NCBI GenBank assembly: GCA_947447465.1
Contig: CANFKE010000017.1
Location: 1-64,000, forward strand
Direction: 5' to 3'
Origin: Chitinophagaceae bacterium
Lineage (GTDB): Bacteria > Bacteroidota > Bacteroidia > Chitinophagales > Chitinophagaceae
DNA length: 64,000 nucleotides
Shown here: piece by piece, positions 1-7,161 of the stretch
Position numbering within the stretch: position 1 is the stretch's first letter
Layout: the number at the start of each line of letters is the position of its first letter
Made by a program: the position numbers and the translations under genes
The notes under the pieces: generated by a model
Told to the model about the DNA's origin: nothing
Database searches by the model: none
Seen by the model: the letters and a program-made list of their open reading frames with translations, nothing else

Positions 1-96
1 CCTGAAATATTTGAAATGGTTTTAAAGAAAAAATTCCCTAATTTTGCTTTCCTTTTATCAAACGTATTAACTAATCCCGTAAAATATTTTCGCTGA
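1..96 (+). CDS. Nif3-like dinuclear metal-centre protein, C-terminal end (partial)
   Basis: An open frame enters from the left edge and ends at TGA 94-96, one base before the next ATG. The visible 31 residues end in TNPVKYF, which resembles the C-terminus of Nif3-like (GTP cyclohydrolase 1 type 2-like) proteins of Bacteroidota. In that phylum a Nif3-like gene commonly precedes the zinc-ribbon gene found next here. Only the tail is visible, so the call rests on a short motif plus gene order. Confidence 0.55.
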   Translation, partial: PEIFEMVLKKKFPNFAFLLSNVLTNPVKYFR

Positions 97-97
97 T

Positions 98-856
98 ATG
101 GCTAATGTAAAAGATTTTTCAGTTGAGGAAAAGCTGGTTGCGGTTCTCTCATTACAGAAGATCGATTCTAAAATAGATGAGATCCAGACCTTGAAGGGCG
201 AATTGCCAATGGAGGTCAAGGATCTTGAAGATGAGATCGCCGGCCTGCAGACTCGTATCAATAATATTGACACAGAAATAAACACTATCAATACTTTCAT
301 AGAGACCAAGACCGAGGCTAAGAAAGAAGCTGAGGCCCTGATCAAGAAATATGAGAAGCAGCAAGATAATGTAAAGAACAACCGTGAGTTCGAAGCCATC
401 AACAAAGAAATGGAGATGCAGGAACTTGAGGTAAGACTTAACGAAAAGCATGTAAAGGATGCAACTTTTGATCTGAGAGACAGGACCAATGCGCGCCTGA
501 AGACAGAAGAAAAGATAAAGAATGTAGAAGATTCATTGGCTATCAAGCGTGCTGAGCTTGAAAAGATCACCATCGATACTGATAAGGAAGAAAAAGTGCT
601 TGCTGAGAAGTCGGCAGAAGCAAAGGAAAAAGTTGACCCACGTTTGCTTACCGCATACGAGCGTATCCGCGGTAGCTATCGCAATGGTCTGGCAGTAGTG
701 CCGATCATGCGTGATTCATGCGGTGGTTGCTTTAACGTTATTCCTCCACAGCGTCAGTCTGAGATCCGTCAGCACAAGAAGATCATTGTTTGCGAACATT
801 GCGGTCGTATCCTTGTAGATACAGACCTGAATGATAAAGTTGGCATCAAGGGATAA
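98..856 (+). CDS. Zinc-ribbon coiled-coil protein (C4-type, zf-RING_7-like)
   Basis: A 252-residue cytoplasmic protein. Residues about 20-180 form a long charged coiled coil rich in Glu and Lys. The C-terminus carries a four-cysteine zinc ribbon, with C208/C211 (CGGC) and C232/C235 (CEHC). This is the layout of the C4-type zinc-ribbon family widespread in bacteria, whose role is thought to involve nucleic-acid or protein binding but is not settled. The ATG lies one base after the stop of the Nif3-like gene, so the two are almost certainly co-transcribed. A strong terminator follows at 889-920. Confidence 0.9.
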   Translation: MANVKDFSVEEKLVAVLSLQKIDSKIDEIQTLKGELPMEVKDLEDEIAGLQTRINNIDTEINTINTFIETKTEAKKEAEALIKKYEKQQDNVKNNREFEAINKEMEMQELEVRLNEKHVKDATFDLRDRTNARLKTEEKIKNVEDSLAIKRAELEKITIDTDKEEKVLAEKSAEAKEKVDPRLLTAYERIRGSYRNGLAVVPIMRDSCGGCFNVIPPQRQSEIRQHKKIIVCEHCGRILVDTDLNDKVGIKG

Positions 857-888
857 TTTCTGATCAATTGAATTGCAAAATATTTTCA

Positions 889-920
889 GAAAGGAGCCCT
901 TCGGCTCCTTTCTTGTTTAA
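889..920 (+). terminator. Rho-independent terminator after the zinc-ribbon gene
   Basis: A 10-bp perfect stem (GAAAGGAGCC at 889-898 with GGCTCCTTTC at 903-912) closes a 4-base loop and is followed by a T-rich stretch. It lies 33 bases after the zinc-ribbon stop codon. Confidence 0.9.
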
Positions 921-1059
921 GACACCCTGAAGACCTTTAACAACCTATTAGGCATTATTTAAGAATAATTCCCTATATTTGCAGCTGATAACGAAAGGAG
1001 AACTGCCCTCAATGGCTTTGAGTTTTTGCTTTTAACTGTTAACTAAACTATACGTGCTT

Positions 1060-1533
1060 ATGACAATAATGAAATGGATCCTGAAGCGGAAGATACTGGT
1101 ATTGGCCATGTTGGGTGTTATGTTCACTGCGACAGCGCAGAATGGTACATACATTACACAGCACAAAACAATGACCACTGAACTAGCAGAGCAATATGGT
1201 ATTCCTTATTCGGTAATACTTGCTGTGGCATTGGTAGAATCATCTGCAGGAGAGGGTAAGACAGCTAAGAAGCTGAATAACCATTTCGGTATTGTTGGTA
1301 AGAACGAACAAGCAAAGACAGGTTATAAGACAAGATATAAGCAATATGACAGCGAGCAGGAATCTTTTATGGATTTTTGCCGTACTATCTCTAAGAAAGG
1401 ATTTTACGCCCGTCTGAAAGATAATGCAGATACCAAGCAGTGGGTAAAGGCCATAAGCCGTGCCGGATATTCTGAGCAACCTAAGGTGTGGGAAAAAAGA
1501 GTTTTGAATACCATTAAGGCGAACAAGCTTTAA
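1060..1533 (+). CDS. Secreted glucosaminidase (GH73/FlgJ-like peptidoglycan hydrolase)
   Basis: A protein of about 157 residues. An N-terminal hydrophobic segment ending near TATAQ is a typical signal peptide. The rest matches the compact glucosaminidase fold that cuts N-acetylglucosaminyl bonds in peptidoglycan. The motif LVESSAGEGKTAKKLNNHFGI contains the expected catalytic Glu (E60) and the NHFGI signature, and the C-terminal KAISRAGYS motif is also typical. The start is ATG 1060 or ATG 1069; the second gives a textbook MKW signal peptide. The protein lacks the LysM cell-wall-binding repeats often fused to this domain in the phylum. A -7-like TATATTTG lies at 974-981. Confidence 0.88.
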   Translation: MTIMKWILKRKILVLAMLGVMFTATAQNGTYITQHKTMTTELAEQYGIPYSVILAVALVESSAGEGKTAKKLNNHFGIVGKNEQAKTGYKTRYKQYDSEQESFMDFCRTISKKGFYARLKDNADTKQWVKAISRAGYSEQPKVWEKRVLNTIKANKL

Positions 1534-1553
1534 TCTAATGTAGATAATATTTG

Positions 1554-1584
1554 AAAGACCTGCCTTGTGGCGGGTCTTTTGTTT
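1554..1584 (+). terminator. Rho-independent terminator after the glucosaminidase gene
   Basis: An 11-bp stem with one T-G wobble (AAAGACCTGCC at 1554-1564 with GGCGGGTCTTT at 1569-1579), loop TTGT, then T-rich sequence. It isolates the glucosaminidase as a single-gene unit. From here to the promoter at 1768 I see no supported gene. Confidence 0.9.
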
Positions 1585-1767
1585 TCAGGCAACTTGTGTT
1601 CTTATGGGAAGATCAGCCAGCTCCTACAAATGCATGATCATGAGATATTGACCCACTTTGAACATCTCTGTTTAGCTCAGGAGCCTCAATTATATGAGAA
1701 GGGAAATCAACTAATTGCAAGCCAGACATCATTACAACAAAAGAAAAGTAAATTGATACAGTTTATT

Positions 1768-1797
1768 TTGCTGAGGATTTGAATTATGCTAAGTTTG
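1768..1797 (+). promoter_or_regulatory. Bacteroidota-type promoter for the SGNH-MBOAT genes
   Basis: TTG (1768-1770) and TAAGTTTG (1790-1797) are separated by 19 bases, matching the -33/-7 consensus TTG-N19/20-TAnnTTTG of the Bacteroidota primary sigma factor. The predicted start of transcription near 1804 leaves a leader of about 25 bases before ATG 1829. Confidence 0.75.
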
Positions 1798-1828
1798 ATG
1801 TCGGAATAAGTTTCCACAACAATTTTTT

Positions 1829-3397
1829 ATGAATTATAATAAGAATGTAGTCGTATTCACACTGGTGTTTACGATCATTCTCCTGGGGTACTCTGTACTG
1901 ATCTCTATCTACCCGGGCTACTCTTTGGGACTTGAAAACTTAAGCATTGTAGCGGATGTGGTTAAGGTAAAGAGTATTGACTCTACCCTACTACAACATA
2001 AACAAGACTCCACACAATCGACAGGAACGATCAATAACATTGATGTACCGAGCGGCCCCAAAGACATATCCAAATACCTGCAATCCAAGACCATTACTTC
2101 ATTTGCTACTGACAATAATGTTGCCGCACTGCCACAAACGATGCGTAAACTATATGCGCTGAAGCAAAGTAAAAAAGGGAAAGTAAGAATAGCCTGGCTA
2201 GGTGATAGTTTCATAGAGGGAGATCAGCTGACCAAGACCTTCAGAAGCAAAATACAGCAGTATTTCGGAGGTTTTGGAGTAGGATTTGTGCCGGTGACAT
2301 CTGTTACTGTGGATGGTTTCCGATCTACTATATCACAAAAATGGACAGGGGACTGGGTGGAAGAAAACTTCAAGACCAAAGAGCCCACAAAGCCCCTATT
2401 CTTATCGGGGCGACTATACTATAGCGGTAACGGTACACTGATCATCAAGGACCATACACCGGAGCGAGACAGCACCCAAAGATTGGAGAAGAGCCTTATA
2501 TGTGGTGCCGGCAATGCTGCGATAACCGTAAACGGGCAAGGCAGACAATATACTGCCAGCAAAAGGCTGAACAGAATAGTTGTTGACAGCTCGGCAAGCC
2601 ACAACATAACACTGGGCGTACAAAACGACAAGCTGCCAATATATGGCATATCAATAGAGCCGCAGAATGGCGTGGTGGTCGATAACTTCTCATTCAGAGG
2701 TATCTCGGGCGAAGAACTGGGCAAGCTGGATACCAGCTTCATCAGAGCGATACAGGATCAAAACCCTTATGATCTTGTGGTACTGGAGTATGGCGTAAAC
2801 GTACTTTACAGACCCGACAATACAGACTTTAACTGGCATAAACGGAATATGGCCAAGGTGTTGCAAAAGCTGCGCGCCGCATTCCCTAATACTGAGTTTC
2901 TGATCATCAGTACTTCTGACAGAGGTTTCAGATACGGTGAAGTAGCAAAATCGGCGGTAGGCATAGATAACCTTGTGAAGACCCAAGCTGAGCTGGCATT
3001 TGAAAATGGCATGGCCTTCTATAATATGTTTGCTAGTATGGGTGGAGCTGGCACTATTGTGAAATGGGCAGACAGTACCCCTACCCTTGCAGGTCATGAT
3101 TATGTTCACCCCAATGGCAGAGGAGCAGAACTATTGGGCAATATTTTTTTTGAGTCATTTATGAAAGACTATGAGAAAGCCAATAACCCCAACGCTCCGC
3201 AACCAATACCACAACCACAAGTAAAACCTGTAGTAGCAGAACAAAAGAAAACAGCGACTGAGCAGACACCTGAGCCGCCAAAAGAAAAGACACTACCTGC
3301 CAAGAAGAAAGATACACTACCAATAAAGAAAAGACAGGAACACGAAACGATCATTACAACTGCACCACCAGTAAAAGATACATCGGAAGACAAGTAA
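1829..3397 (+). CDS. Membrane-anchored SGNH/GDSL hydrolase-like acyl-transfer protein
   Basis: A 522-residue protein with one N-terminal membrane segment (residues about 8-28), so the rest should be periplasmic. SGNH motifs are present: GDS at 125-127 (block I), VVLEYGVN (block III-like) and D424-x-x-H427 in HDYVHPNG (block V, the catalytic Asp-His pair). After about residue 450 comes a long low-complexity tail rich in Pro, Lys and Thr, probably unstructured. The next gene encodes an MBOAT acyltransferase. By analogy with alginate and peptidoglycan O-acetylation systems, the MBOAT passes an acyl group across the membrane and this protein puts it on a glycan. The actual substrate cannot be read from sequence. 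Confidence 0.82.
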   Translation: MNYNKNVVVFTLVFTIILLGYSVLISIYPGYSLGLENLSIVADVVKVKSIDSTLLQHKQDSTQSTGTINNIDVPSGPKDISKYLQSKTITSFATDNNVAALPQTMRKLYALKQSKKGKVRIAWLGDSFIEGDQLTKTFRSKIQQYFGGFGVGFVPVTSVTVDGFRSTISQKWTGDWVEENFKTKEPTKPLFLSGRLYYSGNGTLIIKDHTPERDSTQRLEKSLICGAGNAAITVNGQGRQYTASKRLNRIVVDSSASHNITLGVQNDKLPIYGISIEPQNGVVVDNFSFRGISGEELGKLDTSFIRAIQDQNPYDLVVLEYGVNVLYRPDNTDFNWHKRNMAKVLQKLRAAFPNTEFLIISTSDRGFRYGEVAKSAVGIDNLVKTQAELAFENGMAFYNMFASMGGAGTIVKWADSTPTLAGHDYVHPNGRGAELLGNIFFESFMKDYEKANNPNAPQPIPQPQVKPVVAEQKKTATEQTPEPPKEKTLPAKKKDTLPIKKRQEHETIITTAPPVKDTSEDK

Positions 3398-3405
3398 ACA
3401 GCAGC

Positions 3406-4914
3406 ATGACACCAACAACCATACAAATGCCGGAATTTGACGTGCAGGCGTTCTTACATCAGTTTTACTATGATGCTAAGAATCCGTTGCTGTTCAATAA
3501 TGGTTTCTTTGTTTACTTCTTTGCGATATTCATCAGCCTGTACTTCATGTTCAGGAACTATAATACTGTGCGTAGTTTTATAGTCAGTATCTTCTCGCTC
3601 TATTTCTTTTATAAAGCCAGTGGCTGGTTTGTAGGACTGGTGTTGCTTTCGGCGGTGATAGACTATGCGCTTTCTAACCTTATCTATACCCGGCAAAAGA
3701 TAAGTAGTAAAAAAGCCTTGCTAGCTTTGAGCATAATTGGCAATCTGGGGATGCTGTTCTACTTTAAGTACACTAACTTCTTCCTTGCCTTCAGTAACCA
3801 GTTCTTTGCAACAGGCATCAGTCCGCTGAACATATTATTACCTGTAGGTATCTCGTTCTATACCTTCGAGAATATCAGTTATACGATCGATGTATATCGT
3901 GGTGAGTTTGCACCGGAGAAAAAATTCATCAACTACCTTTTGTTCCTATCGTTCTTTCCTAAGTTGATGATGGGCCCTATAGTGAGGGCCCGAGATTTTA
4001 TACCACAGCTGCATAAGCCATACGAGATCACTCAGTTTGACTTTGCCAAAGGATTTTACCTCATTGTGTCGGGGTTATTCAAGAAACTGGTCATATCAGA
4101 TTACCTGACGCTGAACCTTGTCAATTACATTTTTGACGACCCTGCCAGACATACCGGTCTGGAGTGTTTGATAGCATTGTTTGCCTATGCCATAGTTATC
4201 TATTGCGACTTTAGTGGCTACAGCGATGTGGCCATAGGTATAGCGCGCTGGCTGGGCATTACCATACCTCCTAACTTTTTGTCGCCATACCAGAGCAAAT
4301 CGATAACGGAGTTCTGGCGCAGATGGCATATATCCCTGTCGAGCTGGCTAAAGGACTATCTTTACATATTCTGGCTAGGTGGTAACCGCAAAGGAAAATT
4401 CAGGACCTACCTGCATCTGTTCATTACCATGCTGCTGGGAGGATTCTGGCATGGTGCTAACTGGACATTCATTGTTTGGGGAGCCATGCATGGCACGGCA
4501 CTGGCCATACATAAGATATGGATGGAAGTGGCAAGTGGATTCATCAAACGATTTGATACCAATATCATTTATAATTTCTTCGCTCAGCTACTCACGTTCC
4601 TGTTCGTATGCTTTTGCTGGATATTCTTTAAGGCCATCAACTTCAACATAGCCAAAGATATGATCCACCAGATAGTGTATAATTTTGACATCAATGTGTG
4701 GAAGGATTTCTTTGACAACTATCATAATGTTGTTTACCTGATGTTGCTGGGTTATGCGATACACATGATCCCTGACAACCTCCCTGAGCGTATCATTCCG
4801 AAACTGCAGAAAGCGCCATTGGTTGCTTATATTGCAGTGTTCTTAGTATTTCTGTTCGTGTATGCACAGTTCAAATCAAGCACACCTGTGATGCCCATCT
4901 ATCTGCAGTTCTAA
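3406..4914 (+). CDS. MBOAT family O-acyltransferase (AlgI-like)
   Basis: A 502-residue polytopic inner-membrane protein, close to the usual AlgI length. Typical MBOAT stretches are present: a conserved central run with YCDFSGYSD, then FWRRWHISLSSWLKDYLY, and the invariant histidine H349 in GGFWHGANW. The family transfers an acyl group, usually acetyl, towards extracytoplasmic polysaccharides. It starts 8 bases after the SGNH gene and is clearly its partner. The glycan acceptor is unknown; no alginate or cellulose synthase is in the window. Confidence 0.93.
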   Translation: MTPTTIQMPEFDVQAFLHQFYYDAKNPLLFNNGFFVYFFAIFISLYFMFRNYNTVRSFIVSIFSLYFFYKASGWFVGLVLLSAVIDYALSNLIYTRQKISSKKALLALSIIGNLGMLFYFKYTNFFLAFSNQFFATGISPLNILLPVGISFYTFENISYTIDVYRGEFAPEKKFINYLLFLSFFPKLMMGPIVRARDFIPQLHKPYEITQFDFAKGFYLIVSGLFKKLVISDYLTLNLVNYIFDDPARHTGLECLIALFAYAIVIYCDFSGYSDVAIGIARWLGITIPPNFLSPYQSKSITEFWRRWHISLSSWLKDYLYIFWLGGNRKGKFRTYLHLFITMLLGGFWHGANWTFIVWGAMHGTALAIHKIWMEVASGFIKRFDTNIIYNFFAQLLTFLFVCFCWIFFKAINFNIAKDMIHQIVYNFDINVWKDFFDNYHNVVYLMLLGYAIHMIPDNLPERIIPKLQKAPLVAYIAVFLVFLFVYAQFKSSTPVMPIYLQF

Positions 4915-4927
4915 AACATAAAATGCC

Positions 4928-5212
4928 ATGAATAAACTGTTTCATTTTTGTTTTGACAATTGGTTGAGACCTATCATGTTTTGCACTGTAGCTTTTGTGT
5001 TATATCTGCTGATGATATTTCTTGACCATTTCAGTATGGCCATTTATTGCTTTATCCTTTTTGCCATAGGATTTGCGGGAACATTCGGATCGGCTGTATA
5101 TCAATTTTCTAAAGGCAGATGGAAAGAAGGAATACTGACATTACTGATATTGGTGGCTACGATCATAGCCGGCATCATTGGTATGTCGATATTTTTTGTA
5201 GATAAGAGGTGA
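4928..5212 (+). CDS. Small three-helix membrane protein, unknown function
   Basis: A 94-residue protein with three predicted membrane helices (about 15-35, 38-58 and 68-90) and a short basic loop (SKGRWKEG) between the second and third. It lies 13 bases after the MBOAT gene in the same direction, so it is probably the third gene of that unit. I do not recognise a family. A role as an accessory membrane subunit of the acetylation pair is possible but unproven. Confidence 0.65.
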   Translation: MNKLFHFCFDNWLRPIMFCTVAFVLYLLMIFLDHFSMAIYCFILFAIGFAGTFGSAVYQFSKGRWKEGILTLLILVATIIAGIIGMSIFFVDKR

Positions 5213-5369
5213 GGATCGGGTCAAAGACCTGCTGACTGCTGTTGAAGCTAAATGTAATAACTGACACATGCACAATAACTGTATGCAAAGCGTTAAAGTA
5301 TGGGGAGATATATACTGACTACAGCGCAATTTTACCTATAGTATCTTTAAATTTTAATAAGTTTGCATC

Positions 5370-6386
5370 ATGAGAAGCAACTGGACTAAATTTTTACCTA
5401 TCCTACTGGGGGTTTTGCTTTTTATTGGTTGCAAGGACCCCTCTAAATCGCTGATAACTAATCCATTCTTCAACAGCGACCCAGCACTAAAAGAGATCAC
5501 CTTATCTATCAGTAAAAGCCCTAATGACCCGGGTCTTTATTTCAGCCGTGGTAAAATGCTTATAAAAATGAAGCAGGATACGCTGGCACTAAATGACTTT
5601 AAAATGGCGTCGTCTCTGGATACAAACAATGCGACCTACTACAGCGCTGTAGGAGACCTGCTTTTTGAAAATAAAGATATTGACGGATCGGTAGTGTGGC
5701 TGCAAAAAGCGATAAGCAAAAATCCAACTGACCCGAAAGCGCACCTGAAAATAGCCAAGTTATTCTTATATATACAGGACTATACCAAGGCGATAGAACA
5801 GATCAATATTGTTCTCCGCAAGGATGTCTATAATCCTGAGGCCTACTTTCTGAAAGGCATGGTGTATAAAGACAGTAAAGACACTACGAAAGCTATATCG
5901 GCATTTCAGACCACCTTGCAGGTAGCGCCAGACTATAAGGAGGCCGTGGTGCAACTGGGACTGTTGTACAGTGCTAAAAATGACCCCTTGGCAGTAAAGT
6001 ATCTGGAGACAGCTTATAAAATGGACAGCACTGATGTATTCCCGATGTATGCCCGTGGTGTGTATCTGCAAAACCATAACTTTTTTGATAGTGCGAAAAC
6101 ACTTTTCAGAAGGTGCATCGTTAAGAATACCCACTTTGTAGATGCCTACTTTAATATGGGTTACATATTGATGCAGCAGGATTCTATAGCGAAGTCATTC
6201 AGTTTCTATGACATTGCCGTAAAGTTGCAACCCGACAATCCGACTGCCTATTATGACAGAGGTGTTTGTAATGAAATGATGAACAAGATACCCGATGCTA
6301 TAAGCGATTACAGAATAGCGGTGAAACTGGATACAGGGTACAAGAGCCCGAAGGTGGCTCTAGCAAGACTTAAGGTGAAATCATAG
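5370..6386 (+). CDS. TPR-repeat lipoprotein
   Basis: A 338-residue protein with a signal peptide and lipobox LFIGC (C21), so it is probably tethered to the outer or inner membrane facing the periplasm. From about residue 45 it is a run of tetratricopeptide repeats recognisable by AYFLKGMVYKDSKDTTKAI, YFNMGYILMQQDSIAKSF and YYDRGVCNEMMNKIPDAI. TPR solenoids are protein-binding scaffolds. A -7-like TAAGTTTG lies at 5358-5365, only four bases before the ATG, hinting at a very short or absent leader. No specific partner is evident. Confidence 0.85.
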   Translation: MRSNWTKFLPILLGVLLFIGCKDPSKSLITNPFFNSDPALKEITLSISKSPNDPGLYFSRGKMLIKMKQDTLALNDFKMASSLDTNNATYYSAVGDLLFENKDIDGSVVWLQKAISKNPTDPKAHLKIAKLFLYIQDYTKAIEQINIVLRKDVYNPEAYFLKGMVYKDSKDTTKAISAFQTTLQVAPDYKEAVVQLGLLYSAKNDPLAVKYLETAYKMDSTDVFPMYARGVYLQNHNFFDSAKTLFRRCIVKNTHFVDAYFNMGYILMQQDSIAKSFSFYDIAVKLQPDNPTAYYDRGVCNEMMNKIPDAISDYRIAVKLDTGYKSPKVALARLKVKS

Positions 6387-6477
6387 CATCCCTATTCATC
6401 TACTTACAATAGAAAGGGGAAAATATAGTTACGTTCTCCTATAATTGATACTGAAAACAAACAAAACAACAATACCA

Positions 6478-7131
6478 ATGGCATTAATAGCCCCTTCTAT
6501 TCTTTCTGCTAACTTCCTTAACCTGGAAGCAGATATCAACATGATCAACAACAGCGAGGCAGACTGGTTTCACCTTGACGTTATGGACGGACGTTTTGTG
6601 CCGAATATTACCTTCGGGATGCCAGTAATTGCAGCTATGAAAGCGAAGGCAAAGAAGACATTTGATGTGCACCTGATGATTGTAGAACCAGAAAAATACA
6701 TTGAGGGTTTCGCTAAGGCAGGAGCTGATGTATTGAGTGTACACTATGAAGCATCTACACATTTACATAGAAACCTGCAGATCATTAAGGCCAATGGTAT
6801 GAAAGCCGGTGTAGCTATGAACCCACATACGCCTGTAGAATTGCTAGCCGATATCATTGAGGATATAGATGTTGTTTGCCTGATGAGTGTGAACCCAGGC
6901 TTTGGTGGTCAGAAGTTCATAGAGCGCACCTACCAAAAGATACGTACACTAAAACAAATGATCACGGAAAGAGGCGCAAGTACACTAATAGAAATAGACG
7001 GAGGAGTAACCTTACAGAATGCCGGCCAGTTGATAACCGATGGCGCAGATGTGCTGGTAGCAGGAAATACTGTATTTTCATCGCCTGACCCTTTGGATAC
7101 AATTAAAAAGTTAAAAGCGATAGGAAAATAA
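6478..7131 (+). CDS. rpe: Ribulose-phosphate 3-epimerase
   Basis: A 217-residue TIM-barrel enzyme interconverting ribulose 5-phosphate and xylulose 5-phosphate in the pentose phosphate pathway. Characteristic motifs are all present: APSILSANF at the N-terminus, FHLDVMDGRFVPNITFG (metal His and catalytic Asp), VHLMI, VNPGFGGQ and EIDGGV with the second catalytic Asp. ATG 6478 is chosen because the family starts just before APSILSA; an upstream in-frame TTG would add a non-homologous Lys/Thr-rich leader. The length is normal. The next gene starts 30 bases later on the same strand. Confidence 0.97.
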   Translation: MALIAPSILSANFLNLEADINMINNSEADWFHLDVMDGRFVPNITFGMPVIAAMKAKAKKTFDVHLMIVEPEKYIEGFAKAGADVLSVHYEASTHLHRNLQIIKANGMKAGVAMNPHTPVELLADIIEDIDVVCLMSVNPGFGGQKFIERTYQKIRTLKQMITERGASTLIEIDGGVTLQNAGQLITDGADVLVAGNTVFSSPDPLDTIKKLKAIGK

Positions 7132-7161
7132 AATCAGGTATAGCACGTTAAGGTGAAGAAT

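Noticed and set aside
1567..1782. A 71-codon frame starting in the glucosaminidase terminator
   Set aside because: It starts at TTG inside the hairpin loop, has no family-like features, and ends just before the SGNH promoter.
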